64,000 bases of DNA from assembly GCA_963822695.1 (NCBI GenBank), contig CAWGJH010000012.1, positions 49,330 to 113,329 on the forward strand, given 5' to 3'. The DNA is from GCA-003244245 sp963822695 (lineage in GTDB: Bacteria > Actinomycetota > Actinomycetes > Mycobacteriales > Pseudonocardiaceae). The notes under the pieces were generated by a model, which saw nothing but the letters and a program-made list of their open reading frames with translations, was not told where the DNA came from and searched no databases. The position numbers and the translations under genes are program-made. Within the stretch, counting starts at the first letter, position 1, and the number at the start of each line of letters is the position of its first letter. Shown piece after piece: positions 43,551-52,360 of the stretch.

Positions 43551-44968
43551 GCGGCTCCCGGTTGGTGGTGTTCGGGGACACGCTGCTCGACAGCGACATC
43601 GAGGGCAGGGTGGACCGATTGTGCCCGGACGCGCCGGTTCCCGTCGTGGACGTCCGGGCGCAGCGCTGGCGTCCCGGTGGAGCGGGTCTAGCGGCGCTGC
43701 TGGCCGCGCGGGACGGCCACGACGTGGCGTTGGTGACTGCGCTGGGCGACGACCCACCGGCCCAACTGCTTGCCGACCTGCTCGCCGCGCACGTTGAGGT
43801 GGTGCGGATGCCGCTGCGCGGAGCGACGGTGTGCAAGACCAGGATTCGCGCGGAAGACCGTTCGCTGCTGCGGGTCGACGCCGGCGATGGCCGAGCCGCC
43901 GGCGCACCGAGCGGGAACCGCTTCCCGAGCTTGCTGCGTGAGGCCGAGGCGGTACTGGTCTCCGACTACGGGCACGACGTCACCGCCGATCCGGGCATCC
44001 GGGAGTCGATCATGAGGCTGGCCCGCCGGGTGCCCGTGGTGTGGGATCCGCATCCCCGGGGAGCCCAGCCGGTGCCCGGGTGCCGCCTGGTCACGCCCAA
44101 TGAAGCTGAGGCGGCGATGTCCGTTCCTGCCCCCACCGAGGGGCTCGCAGCCGCTGCGGCGCTGCGCGCGTCGTGGCGGTGCGACGCGGTGGCGATCACG
44201 CTCGGTGCCCGCGGCGCGGTACTGGCCACGGCGGACGAGTGCACGGCGGTGCCAGTGCCCGAGATCGATGTCCCGCGCGATTGCGATACCTGCGGTGCGG
44301 GTGATGCCTTCGCTGCCGCTGTCACCGGCGCTCTGCTCGTCACCAGCTCAGTCAGCGCGGCCGTGGCGGCCGCGGTCCGCGGTGCGTCGCGGTTCGTCGC
44401 CGCCGGGGGCACCGCGTCGGTCAGCTCGCTACCCACCGGACCGCCGCCCACCAAGCACCACCAGTCACCGGCCAACCAGCTTCTCGCCGTGGATGTCGTG
44501 GCGCGGCTACGTCGTCGCGGCGGTCGGCTGGTGGCCACTGGCGGCTGCTTCGACCTGCTGCACCCCGGGCATCTCAGCCTGCTCAGACAAGCCCGTGCGC
44601 TGGGAGACGCCCTGGTGGTGTGCGTCAACTCCGACGAGTCGGTGCGCCGCCGCAAGGGGTCCGACCGGCCGATCGTGCCCGCAGCCGACCGGATCGCGCT
44701 CCTAGAAGCTCTGGAACCGGTTGACGCGGTGATCATGTTCGATGAGGACACCCCCACAGCGCTGCTGGAGACGCTGCGGCCCGACCTGTGGGTCAAAGGA
44801 GGCGACTACACCATCACCGACCTGCCCGAGGCACCAGTGGTGCGCCGGCACGGCGGGCAGATCGTGCTCATCCCGCTGGTGAGCGGGTACTCGACGAGCC
44901 GGCTGGTGTCGGCCGCACGGACCGGGCGGCGGCCGGAGATCCGGCTCGCAAGGAAGGAGAACGTATGA
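43547..44968 (+). CDS. hldE: bifunctional heptose-7-phosphate kinase / heptose-1-phosphate adenylyltransferase HldE
   Basis: 473 residues from ATG 43547 (ATGA overlap). The N-terminal PfkB-type kinase reads VVFGDTLLDSDIEGRVDR, GGAGLAALLAARDGH, LVTPNEAEAA, and DTCGAGDAFAAAVTGAL. The C-terminal adenylyltransferase (from about 325) shows TGGCFDLLHPGHLSLLRQA, VVCVNSDESVRRRKG, KGGDYT. Activates heptose to ADP-heptose. It follows gmhA directly, and GmhB activity is in the fusion upstream. Confidence 0.93.
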   Translation: MSGSRLVVFGDTLLDSDIEGRVDRLCPDAPVPVVDVRAQRWRPGGAGLAALLAARDGHDVALVTALGDDPPAQLLADLLAAHVEVVRMPLRGATVCKTRIRAEDRSLLRVDAGDGRAAGAPSGNRFPSLLREAEAVLVSDYGHDVTADPGIRESIMRLARRVPVVWDPHPRGAQPVPGCRLVTPNEAEAAMSVPAPTEGLAAAAALRASWRCDAVAITLGARGAVLATADECTAVPVPEIDVPRDCDTCGAGDAFAAAVTGALLVTSSVSAAVAAAVRGASRFVAAGGTASVSSLPTGPPPTKHHQSPANQLLAVDVVARLRRRGGRLVATGGCFDLLHPGHLSLLRQARALGDALVVCVNSDESVRRRKGSDRPIVPAADRIALLEALEPVDAVIMFDEDTPTALLETLRPDLWVKGGDYTITDLPEAPVVRRHGGQIVLIPLVSGYSTSRLVSAARTGRRPEIRLARKENV

Positions 44969-45654
44969 GGCCGCTGGGCAATGTGCTGATCACCGGGGGT
45001 GCCTCGGGGCTCGGCGCGGCCACTGTTGAGGCCGTGCTTGCCGCTGGGGGACGCCCGCTGGTACTAGACCGCAACGTTCCCTCAGCCGAGGTGGACCACG
45101 TGCAGGCCGACCTGGCCGATCGAGCCGCCACTGAGGATGCGGTCGCGGCGCTGGTGGCAGCCGGCGGCGGCCGGTTGCAGGCAGTGTTCACCGCAGCCGG
45201 GATCGACTGCTGCGGCCCGTTCGGTGAGGTGCCCGCCGACGAGTGGGAACGAGTGGTCACGGTCAACCTGCTCGGTACCGCGAGGGTGGTGCGAGCCGCG
45301 CTGCCGCACCTTGAGCGCTCCCGGGGAACGGTGGTGACCTGCTCCTCCACCCTCGGTTTACGGGTGTGTCCCGACGCGACGGCCTACTGCGCCGCCAAGT
45401 TCGGCGTGATCGGCTTCACTCGCGCGCTGGCCGCGGAGACCGCCGGGCGGATCGGGGTGACGCTGCTGATCCCCGGCGGCATGCACACCGCGTTCTTCGA
45501 CGGCCGCGACGAACAATACAAGCCGCCGCCGGACGCCAAGCTCAACCGACCGCAGGACGTGGCGGCAGCCGTGATCCACGCGCTGCGCCAACCAGCCGGA
45601 TGCGAGCTACGGGAAATGGTGGTCTGCTCGTCACAGGAGTCATCCTGGCCGTGA
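44965..45654 (+). CDS. short-chain dehydrogenase/reductase
   Basis: 229 residues from ATG 44965, behind AAGGAAGGAG and overlapping the hldE stop. Classical SDR: VLITGGASGLGAATVEAV, VTVNLLGTARVVRAALP, SSTLG and YCAAKFGVIGFTRAL (Tyr-x3-Lys). In this position in related actinomycete clusters it is annotated as a sugar-pathway oxidoreductase. It could take the place of HldD or modify the sugar. It lacks the extended-SDR length of HldD. Confidence 0.88.
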   Translation: MRPLGNVLITGGASGLGAATVEAVLAAGGRPLVLDRNVPSAEVDHVQADLADRAATEDAVAALVAAGGGRLQAVFTAAGIDCCGPFGEVPADEWERVVTVNLLGTARVVRAALPHLERSRGTVVTCSSTLGLRVCPDATAYCAAKFGVIGFTRALAAETAGRIGVTLLIPGGMHTAFFDGRDEQYKPPPDAKLNRPQDVAAAVIHALRQPAGCELREMVVCSSQESSWP

Positions 45655-46700
45655 GCCGCCCCGCAGTGCTGGTGCTCCGCGCGCTGGGCCTCGGTGACCT
45701 CCTGACGGCGGTTCCAGCGCTGCGCGGTCTGCGGTCGGCGTACCCGGACCATTGGTTGACGCTTGCCGCCCCGGCCCCGCTGCGCGAGCTGGCGATGCTG
45801 ACCGGAGCCGTGGACGATCTGCTTCCCACTGCCCTTCCTCGGATCCAGGAGGCAGCGGCCCAGCTGGGTCCGCTCAGCTGGCAAGAGCCACCGCCGGCCG
45901 TTGCGGTGAACCTGCACGGACGGGGACCGCAGAGCACCCGCGCCCTGCGGGAGTTGCAGCCCACCGTCCTGCTCACCCATGCCGACTCCGGGAAGCCTGG
46001 CCCGGAGTGGGACAGCGACCTGCACGAGGTGCGCCGGTGGTGCCGGCTGCTGGAATACTTCGGCATCCCCGCCGACCCGTCAGATCTGGCGCTGGCACGT
46101 CCCCCGGAAGCGAGCTCAGCACCGGGAGTGGTCATTGTGCACCCCGGGTGCGGGTTCGCCGCCCGGCGCTGGCCCGTCAACCGGTATGCGGCGGTCGCTC
46201 GTCGGCTGGCCGGGGACGGGCTACGGGTGGTGGTGAGCGGCAGTGCGGCCGAGCGGCCCCTCGCTATCTCCGTAGCCGCCGCGGCTGGCTTGCCCCACGA
46301 CGTGGTACTCGCCGGTCGTACCACGCTGTCCCAGCTTGCCGCTCTGGTCGCCGACGCGTCGCTGGTCGTGTGTGGTGATACCGGCATCGCCCATCTCGCC
46401 ACCGCCTACGGCACGCCGTCGGTGGTACTTTTCGGTCCGGTGTCCCCGCAGCACTGGGGCCCGCCCCCAGAGCGTCCGCAGCACAGTGCGCTGTGGGCCG
46501 GCAACACCGGCAACACCTTCTCAGATCAACCCGACCCGGGCCTGCTCCGCATCACCACAGCCGAGGTCATCGCCGCCGTCGAACGGCTGACCAGCAGACT
46601 GGGGAATGGACTACCGTCAGAGAAATACCGACTAGTAGCCGCCGTGGATGACCGCTGTTCGGATACGGGTAGCGGGGGACGAAGTGGAGACGTACCGTGA
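45651..46700 (+). CDS. glycosyltransferase family 9 (heptosyltransferase-like)
   Basis: 349 residues from GTG 45651, overlapping the previous stop (GTGA). GT9 features: VLVLRALGLGDLLTAVPAL, VVIVHPGCGFAARRWP, RVVVSGSAAERPLA, and LVVCGDTGIAHLATAYGTPSV. The last 40 residues are polar. Second heptosyltransferase-like enzyme of the cluster; probably adds another heptose. Confidence 0.92.
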   Translation: MSRPAVLVLRALGLGDLLTAVPALRGLRSAYPDHWLTLAAPAPLRELAMLTGAVDDLLPTALPRIQEAAAQLGPLSWQEPPPAVAVNLHGRGPQSTRALRELQPTVLLTHADSGKPGPEWDSDLHEVRRWCRLLEYFGIPADPSDLALARPPEASSAPGVVIVHPGCGFAARRWPVNRYAAVARRLAGDGLRVVVSGSAAERPLAISVAAAAGLPHDVVLAGRTTLSQLAALVADASLVVCGDTGIAHLATAYGTPSVVLFGPVSPQHWGPPPERPQHSALWAGNTGNTFSDQPDPGLLRITTAEVIAAVERLTSRLGNGLPSEKYRLVAAVDDRCSDTGSGGRSGDVP

Positions 46701-47593
46701 GCCAGGACCAGTTCACCCAGCAGGATCCCACGGAGCAGCATGCGGCGCCGGGTAGCGGCAACCGGACGGTGGAGTATCCGGGCCGCACCGGTGAGATGGA
46801 CGTGCAACCCGACCATGGTGAGCACAGCTACCGGGGCACCGGGCGCCTGGTGGGCAAGAAGGCTGTTATCACCGGTGGTGACTCCGGTATCGGTCGTGCG
46901 GTGGCGATCGCGTTTGCTCGGGAGGGGGCGGACGTGCTGATCACTTGTCTGGAGGCCGAGGAGGACGACGCGCGGGAGACCGCCCGCTGGGTCTCCGCCG
47001 CAGGGCGTCAGGCCATCACGGTGACTGGTGACCTCCGTGACGAGCAGCACTGCCGCGAGGTGATCGACCGCGCCGTGCGGGAGTTTGGGCAGATCGACGT
47101 GCTGGTCAGCAACGCTGCCTACCAGATGTCGCAGGACGGCGGGCTCGATGGCATCACCACTGAGCAGTTCGATCGGGTGATGAAGACGAACGTTTACGCG
47201 CTGTTTTGGTTGTGCAAGGCGGCGGTGCCGCACATGCCACCCGGCTCCACCATCATCACCAGCTCTTCGGTCCAGGCGTTTCAGCCTTCTCCGCACCTGA
47301 TGGACTATGCGGCTTCCAAGGCCGCGATCGTGAACTTCACCAAGGCTCTCGGTCACGATCTCATCGAGCGGGGTATCCGCGCCAACTCGGTCGCACCCGG
47401 CCCGGTGTGGACCCCGTTGATCCCTGCCACCATGGCCGAGGACAAGCTGGAGTCCTTCGGCGCGCAGGCGCCCCTGGGGCGCGCGGCGCAGCCGGCCGAA
47501 CTCGCACCGTTCTATGTGTTCCTGGCCTCCCAGGAATCGAGCTACATGACCTCGGAGGTCCTCGGAGTGACCGGCGGGTCACCGATCACCTGA
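46697..47593 (+). CDS. SDR oxidoreductase of the general-stress (YhdF/YdaD-like) type
   Basis: 298 residues from GTG 46697, overlapping the GT9 stop. An N-terminal extension of about 45 polar residues (QPDHGEHSYRGTGRLVGKK) precedes the Rossmann motif TGGDSGIGRAVAIAFAREG. Catalytic Ser in ITSSSVQAF and Tyr/Lys in MDYAASKAAI. The extension and GPVWTPLIPATM region are those of the GSP39-like SDR family. Position suggests co-transcription with the cluster, although its function may be stress-related. A terminator follows. Confidence 0.88.
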   Translation: MSQDQFTQQDPTEQHAAPGSGNRTVEYPGRTGEMDVQPDHGEHSYRGTGRLVGKKAVITGGDSGIGRAVAIAFAREGADVLITCLEAEEDDARETARWVSAAGRQAITVTGDLRDEQHCREVIDRAVREFGQIDVLVSNAAYQMSQDGGLDGITTEQFDRVMKTNVYALFWLCKAAVPHMPPGSTIITSSSVQAFQPSPHLMDYAASKAAIVNFTKALGHDLIERGIRANSVAPGPVWTPLIPATMAEDKLESFGAQAPLGRAAQPAELAPFYVFLASQESSYMTSEVLGVTGGSPIT

Positions 47594-47606
47594 GGGGGGC
47601 ACAGGG

Positions 47607-47638
47607 GCGTCGCCCCACCCACTGGGAAGGGGCGACGC
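47607..47638. terminator. bidirectional hairpin terminator
   Basis: GCGTCGCCCC and its complement GGGGCGACGC with a 12-base loop, 14 bases after the SDR stop and 15 bases before the stop of the convergent gene at 47653. Confidence 0.65.
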
Positions 47639-47652
47639 GCCATAAGAAAGGG

Positions 47653-48060
47653 TTAGCCTCCTTGGTCCCCTGAATGCATGGCCGGGCTTTCTGGATCGAC
47701 ATTTCCCTCACGAGAAAGACCCGTATCTATCCGATCCGCACGGCGCTCCTCTTCGGAATCGCCCAGTGCTGACTCGTTTCCTGCGCCTCGGGTGGATACT
47801 CCGACACCGTGGGGGCTCGCGCCTGTGGTGTCGGTGTCGGGGACACCTTCGCTCTCGGCCTGCGAGACCTCCCGGGGCCCGGCGGCTGAGCCCTCACCAC
47901 CCCGTTCCCTGACCAACTCGTCCTGGTCTTTGCCGCTGGTCTGTCGGCCCTCGTACGGGGGGAGAGGACGGCCGGGGCCAGGCTCCTGCTCGCCCCCGGA
48001 GTGGACGTTAGGCTCCCGGGGGTAGGGAGGCTGCGCCACTCCCTGTCCTTGCTCTGTCAT
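47653..48060 (-). CDS. hydrophilic disordered protein
   Basis: 135 residues from ATG 48060, with GGGAAGGTG upstream. Gly, Glu, Pro, Ser and Asp make up most of it (PREPNVHSGGEQEPGPGRP, GVSTRGAGNESAL, RIDTGLSREGNVDPESP). No hydrophobic core or membrane segment. Such low-complexity hydrophilic proteins are often stress-associated in actinomycetes. Next to the stress-type SDR and another disordered small gene on the same strand. Confidence 0.5.
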   Translation of the reverse strand: MTEQGQGVAQPPYPREPNVHSGGEQEPGPGRPLPPYEGRQTSGKDQDELVRERGGEGSAAGPREVSQAESEGVPDTDTTGASPHGVGVSTRGAGNESALGDSEEERRADRIDTGLSREGNVDPESPAMHSGDQGG

Positions 48061-48140
48061 AACAGGCACCTTCCCATCAACGTTGGTAGGCTTTCGAAAT
48101 CGCCGATCTTTCCCTTCGCGATCAGCAAGCTGGATCGTGG

Positions 48141-48317
48141 TCAGGTTTGATGCCGCTCCTCGTCTCCGGCCCTAATGTCACTCGGGGGGTTCTCAGCGGT
48201 AGCCGGATCGGGCTCTTCATCTCCTACGCCGAGATTCTGTTGCTCGGCCTGTGTCTCCACGCGATCCTTTAGCTCGTCCGCTGAAGGCGCGTTCCCTGAC
48301 GAAGGACTTTCGGACAT
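48141..48317 (-). CDS. small acidic disordered protein
   Basis: 58 residues from ATG 48317 behind GGAGCGG. The product reads SESPSSGNAPSADELKDR, VETQAEQQNLGVGDEEPDP, PPSDIRAGDEERHQT. Acidic, with one probable short helix. It shares strand, composition and a ribosome site of the same type with the gene at 47653-48060, 80 bases away, so they may form a short operon. Confidence 0.5.
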   Translation of the reverse strand: MSESPSSGNAPSADELKDRVETQAEQQNLGVGDEEPDPATAENPPSDIRAGDEERHQT

Positions 48318-48929
48318 CTTTGCCGCTCCTCTCCATGGAGAAACATCTAGGGACTGCCCCCTCAGGGTAGGCTGTCAATTAACGTCCCGGCAACAACAGG
48401 AGCCGGAGCCGCACGAAGGTGGGAACGAGCTCGAGAAGCCCCCGTCGCTGAGACATCGATCACCGCCAGGCCACACCCCGACAATCATGACAAATCACGC
48501 ACCGACGGAGTCAGCAGAAGATCAGCAAAACTGCTGTGACACCTCCAGCGCGGACCAACACCGACCACTACGTAGATGACGCATAACGGTCATCAACACC
48601 CTTTGATCAGGCCATGATACCCGACATTCAGGACGAACAGCGCCGTTCGAGCTGGCTCGATGACCTCGGTCTGATCGCAATGAACAACACACGGCCACCC
48701 CAGGGTCACCCAGCACACGCCCCCTGCACACCTCGCGCCGTCCGGCGAAGGCACCGCACCCGCCCGTGAGGCCTTTGACCTGGATCCACCGACCGGCCGG
48801 TGGGCTGTTCTTGATCTTTCGGACGGTGGCGGTGATCCTTGTGTGGCCGACCTGCCCGATCAGGCCGATCACAAGATCGCGTGTGATCATGATCCTGGGC
48901 CCGGTCTTGACCTAGGAGGCGTTCTCACC
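48318..48929. other. intergenic stretch without a supported gene
   Basis: A minus-strand frame near 48772-48890 (LVIGLIGQVGHTRITATVRK, SPPAGRWIQVKG) has natural-looking composition but no recognised family, and it runs into a low-complexity end. Otherwise nothing seen. Confidence 0.35.
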
Positions 48930-48934
48930 GAATG

Positions 48935-49176
48935 TGACGTCGCGACCCAGTGGATTCGGTCGTTACATTAAAGGACGACCGGTCGATACCGCCACGGTCC
49001 AACTCATGCAAGACCGGACGGCAGATTTGTTCGACACTCAGTACACGGTGTCGGCGCGACACGTGCTCGGCTCACTCACGAAACACCGCGCCATGCTCAC
49101 TACCCTGGTGGGCAACCTGCAGCATAACCGTTTGGCAGGCTGCGGACAGCCGGAGCTCATCTCTATCATCGCATGA
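48935..49176 (+). pseudogene. probable fragment of an XRE/TPR-type regulator
   Basis: The plus strand encodes GRPVDTATVQLMQDRTADLF, ARHVLGSLTKHRAMLTTLV and NLQHNRLAG, then ends. The PVDTATVQLM-type segment after the HTH domain is familiar from the middle of large actinobacterial XRE/TPR regulators, which continue for another 200 residues. Neither the HTH nor the C-terminal half is present. Assignment from remembered patterns. Confidence 0.35.
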
Positions 49177-49505
49177 CGAGGTACGCGGTCGGGCAACTAA
49201 CCTCAGACGATGTGGCTGGTGCGGTTCCCGTGCTGGCTGCGGTGTGGTGCCGCTCGGTGGGGACCTCCTGGACGCTGGAATTTTACGAGCTCAGCCGGGG
49301 TACGCTACCGATGACGCTGGTGGACTGGCTCAGCTCGGGCGTGCCCATCTCACAACCGGAGCCCGAGGCGCTGGCCCCCTCTCTCCTCGTGGTGGTTGGC
49401 TGCTGGAGGTGTTGTGCGACTCGCCCGACCGTCGCGGTCGCCCCCGAGGGACGGGTACGTTAGGCTGGAGCCATAGCCCAACTTTTGAAATGTTCGGAGG
49501 ATGGT
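49177..49505. other. intergenic stretch without a supported gene
   Basis: One plus-strand frame of 96 codons begins at ATG 49173 (VGQLTSDDVAGAVPVLAAV) without ribosome site or recognised motif; considered unlikely. The end holds the ribosome site of the next gene. Confidence 0.35.
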
Positions 49506-49664
49506 GTGGTCGTTCTCATCATCGTTCTGCTCGTGCTCTGGCTTATCGCGGCGGTTATCGGGTTCGCCTTCAAGGGTTTGCTGTGGCTCGCGGTCATCGG
49601 GATCGTCCTGTTCATCGGTACCGCCGCGATCGGGTTTGTCCGACGCAACGCCACCCGACGCTAG
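49506..49664 (+). CDS. small hydrophobic membrane protein
   Basis: 52 residues from GTG 49506, five bases behind GGAGG. Two hydrophobic helices (VVVLIIVLLVLWLIAAVIG and LLWLAVIGIVLFIGTAAIG) with a Phe-Lys turn, and an Arg-rich end. Very similar in style to the abundant unnamed actinobacterial hydrophobic proteins. Confidence 0.6.
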   Translation: MVVLIIVLLVLWLIAAVIGFAFKGLLWLAVIGIVLFIGTAAIGFVRRNATRR

Positions 49665-49994
49665 CTCTGCTCCCCACACCACCCGAGTGCCCGAGCGAAT
49701 GACCTGGACTTACAGTCAGCTCGTCTGCCCCGCCCTTCGAGACCAGCATCGGTAGGTAGGGTGGTCGTGTGAGCTGCGGGAGCGCTCTCATCAGCACTGT
49801 TACGTTGGATGATGACCGCTTCGGGCATGGTGCTCGGATGTGTCGTCGTCACGTTCGAACGTCTCCTCAATGAGTGGCTTAATTCGATCGAGCTGCTGGC
49901 CTCTTCGTCCTGAACGCGGATCGGCCGCACTACGCGGACCGGTGGTCGGCCGCAAAAATTACTACGGCTCCGGCTCAGCAGTCTCCGCCGAAGC
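49665..49994. other. intergenic stretch without a supported gene
   Basis: Nothing convincing on either strand. A short GACTGTAAGTC on the minus strand recalls a tRNA-Tyr anticodon arm, but no T arm or acceptor stem surrounds it. Confidence 0.4.
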
Positions 49995-50160
49995 TGATCA
50001 ACTGCTGCCACGCCGGGCGTGGCTTGCCGGAGTAGGCACGCACATCATTGTCGGCGTAAACCTCAGCGATCACCCAGCCGCGCCGCTCGCACAGCGCCCG
50101 GCAGCCCTCCTCCTGCCTGCGTGTCCAGTCGGAACGGGTGTTGAGTCTGGCGATGTCTGA
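49995..50160 (-). pseudogene. serine recombinase (resolvase) N-terminal fragment
   Basis: The minus strand reads IARLNTRSDWTRRQEEGCRA, LCERRGWVIAEVYADNDV and AYSGKPRPAWQQLI. The second half is the usual YxDNDxSAYSGKPRP core of actinomycete serine integrases (resolvase catalytic domain). Both the start, which would hold the catalytic Ser, and the rest of the protein are missing. It overlaps the start of the NUDIX gene on the other strand by a few bases. A relic of an integrative element or phage. Confidence 0.6.
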
Positions 50161-50737
50161 TCTTTCACCTGGCGATGACCGTCATCCGGAACCGACCCGC
50201 TGGACCATTCACGGTGAGCGGCTGGTGGATGACACCCGGCGGCTGCGGTTGAGCATCGCGCGGGTGGAGTTGCCCGACGGGGTGCGTTTCGAGCAGTACG
50301 TGTTGCGGATGCCCAAAGCGGCGATGACGGCGCTGCTCGACGACGCCGGAGAGCGGGTATTGATGATCTGGCGGCACCGGTTCGTGCTGGACCGCTGGAC
50401 CTGGGAGTTACCCGGCGGCTACGTTGACGTGGACGAGAACCCTGCGGTCACGGCGGCGCGTGAGGTGGAAGAGGAAACCGGCTGGCGTCCTCGCACTATG
50501 AGGCTGCTGACACGATTTCAGCCGCTGGTTGGCACCGCCGACTTCGAGAACCTGATCTTCCTAGGTGAGGGTGCCGAGGACACCGGCAAGCCCGTCGACA
50601 TCAACGAGGCCGCTCGCGTCGAGTGGATCAGCCTGGATTCGGTCCGCGACCGCATCGCTCGAGGCGAGATCATCGGTGCTGGCACCCAGATTGGGCTGCT
50701 GCACGTCCTCGCGTTTCATGCTCCCCCAGATCGCTGA
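50153..50737 (+). CDS. NUDIX hydrolase
   Basis: 194 residues from ATG 50153. Nudix box: GGYVDVDENPAVTAAREVEE followed by ETGW, with the metal-binding Glu residues. The preceding VLMIWRHRFVLDRWTWELP and the following FQPLVGTADFENLIFL resemble ADP-ribose/ADP-sugar pyrophosphatases. The substrate cannot be told. Convergent with, and overlapping the stop of, the XRE gene by 22 bases; such NUDIX/XRE-TPR pairs recur in actinomycetes. Confidence 0.92.
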   Translation: MSDLSPGDDRHPEPTRWTIHGERLVDDTRRLRLSIARVELPDGVRFEQYVLRMPKAAMTALLDDAGERVLMIWRHRFVLDRWTWELPGGYVDVDENPAVTAAREVEEETGWRPRTMRLLTRFQPLVGTADFENLIFLGEGAEDTGKPVDINEAARVEWISLDSVRDRIARGEIIGAGTQIGLLHVLAFHAPPDR

Positions 50738-52203
50738 ACGAGCACCCGGAACTGTTCCTTAAAGTTCTGTACTGCCGGTTCGGCTTGAAACGGCGTGAGC
50801 CGCCGGGACAGGTCGGCCAGGTCGGCGTCAGTCCGGGCTGACCGCACGTCGGAGGCCATCCGCAGCGCGGCCAGGCCGGTCTCGCAGGCTTCTTCGACCT
50901 TGCGCTGGTCAGCCAATGTTGACGCGAGCAGCGTCAGGTTGAACAGCCGACCCCGGTCGTAGCCGTCGATCATGTCCAGCGAGCGTCGGGCAAACCGCTC
51001 GGCCTCGGCTGGACGTCCCAGATCGCGAAAGCAGCGCCCGAACTTCGCCGCCAGGTAGGCGCTATCGAAGTAGGCCAGCCATTCCGGGCGGTCCCGCTCC
51101 TCGGCCGCCGCGAAGGCTTGTTCAGACTCGCGAAGGGCAGCCAGGCAGCCGCTCACATCATTCACCAGGGCGAGCCCATGTGCTTCCATGACGGCTGACT
51201 CCGAGACCAGTGCCGGCACGCCCGCCCGTTTGCCGTTGTCCTTGGCGGCTTGCGCCAGATCGATGGCCAGTACCGGGGAGCGCAGGAACGCGGCCTGATG
51301 GCTCATCCCGGCCAGCATTTCGCCTGCCAGCGCGTCATCGCCGATATCGTGGCAAAGGCGTATCGCCTGCCGGAAATACCGACAGCCGGAACCGGCGTCG
51401 CCCACGTCGTAGGACATCCACCCCGCCAACTGGTGGATTTCGACCACCGCTGCGGACAGGTCGTGGCGTATGTCGTCGTGGTACCGGCCCGCCCGTAACA
51501 GCGGCAGCACATCAGAGGCCAGATAGTTGGTGAGCGCTGAGCGCGCGTAAGCCCCGCCAAACCGATTGTCCAGCCGGCGGAAGGTCTGCGTCATCTCGCG
51601 GATGATCTGCACATCCGTCATACCCACCGCTCGCGTGGTTGACTGCGGGCGGGGCTGTGCGTTGAACCAGCCAAACGCTGGGCTTCCGGCAGATGCCGCA
51701 CCGGCCTCCACAGCTCGCAGCAGCAGTTGCCGTCGTTGCACGCCCTCGCCTCCCGTCTCAGACTGGTCACCGAGGCTATGAGCGTCACTCGGACGTACGT
51801 ATGCGTGAACTGGTTGTTGCGATAGCTGGAACCAGAGGTAACGCTCAGGTACGTGCAGGGCACGAGCCCACTGCTCGAGTTTATGCAGGTCGTAAGTTGG
51901 CTGCGCGGTGCGCTCCAACCGGCTGACCTGGCCTTGCGTCAGGCCAAGCCACCGGCCGACCTTCGCCTGGGTGAGCACCGGCCGATGCTCGTGGCGGTAG
52001 GCATTGATCAGCTGGCCGAAGTGCCGAACCTCCCGCGCGTCTCGTAGTGCCGGGCGCCGCCAAAACTCGTCTGGCTTGATGGGAGCACTGGACGGCTGGA
52101 CCTCGCGGCGAGCACACGGGCCGCACCGTCGCGAGGGGTTGTCGCGTGCCAGCCGGGTCCCGCACCCCTGACAGCACCGGTCTTGACTCTCCGACCTCGC
52201 CAC
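50716..52203 (-). CDS. XRE-family regulator with zinc-ribbon and TPR-like domain
   Basis: 495 residues from ATG 52203. The N-terminus has two Cys pairs (CCQGCGTRL and CGPCARRE), a probable zinc ribbon. The HTH at about 60-115 shows LTQAKVGRWLGLTQGQVSRL. The remaining helical repeats (YFRQAIRLCHDIGDDALAG, YLAAKFGRCFRDLGRPAEA) are TPR-like. It resembles the regulator at 13874-15343 in architecture. Probably controls its own gene or the NUDIX gene. Confidence 0.88.
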   Translation of the reverse strand: MARSESQDRCCQGCGTRLARDNPSRRCGPCARREVQPSSAPIKPDEFWRRPALRDAREVRHFGQLINAYRHEHRPVLTQAKVGRWLGLTQGQVSRLERTAQPTYDLHKLEQWARALHVPERYLWFQLSQQPVHAYVRPSDAHSLGDQSETGGEGVQRRQLLLRAVEAGAASAGSPAFGWFNAQPRPQSTTRAVGMTDVQIIREMTQTFRRLDNRFGGAYARSALTNYLASDVLPLLRAGRYHDDIRHDLSAAVVEIHQLAGWMSYDVGDAGSGCRYFRQAIRLCHDIGDDALAGEMLAGMSHQAAFLRSPVLAIDLAQAAKDNGKRAGVPALVSESAVMEAHGLALVNDVSGCLAALRESEQAFAAAEERDRPEWLAYFDSAYLAAKFGRCFRDLGRPAEAERFARRSLDMIDGYDRGRLFNLTLLASTLADQRKVEEACETGLAALRMASDVRSARTDADLADLSRRLTPFQAEPAVQNFKEQFRVLVQRSGGA

Positions 52204-52360
52204 CGCCCACCCCTCCGTGTCTGCCGGGCCGCATCCTATCCCCCGGCGGGTCTGCTGACGTGCGGTTAGCCATGATTTGGATATTTCAGCCAGTGATGTC
52301 GTTTGCCAGCCGAGTCTTCTTGGGAATCCTCATCGTCTAGATGCGATTGGAGGGACCGTG

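Noticed and set aside
49690..49750. tRNA-Tyr-like anticodon arm on the minus strand
   Set aside because: GACTGTAAGTC alone; no acceptor stem, D arm or T arm can be paired around it.
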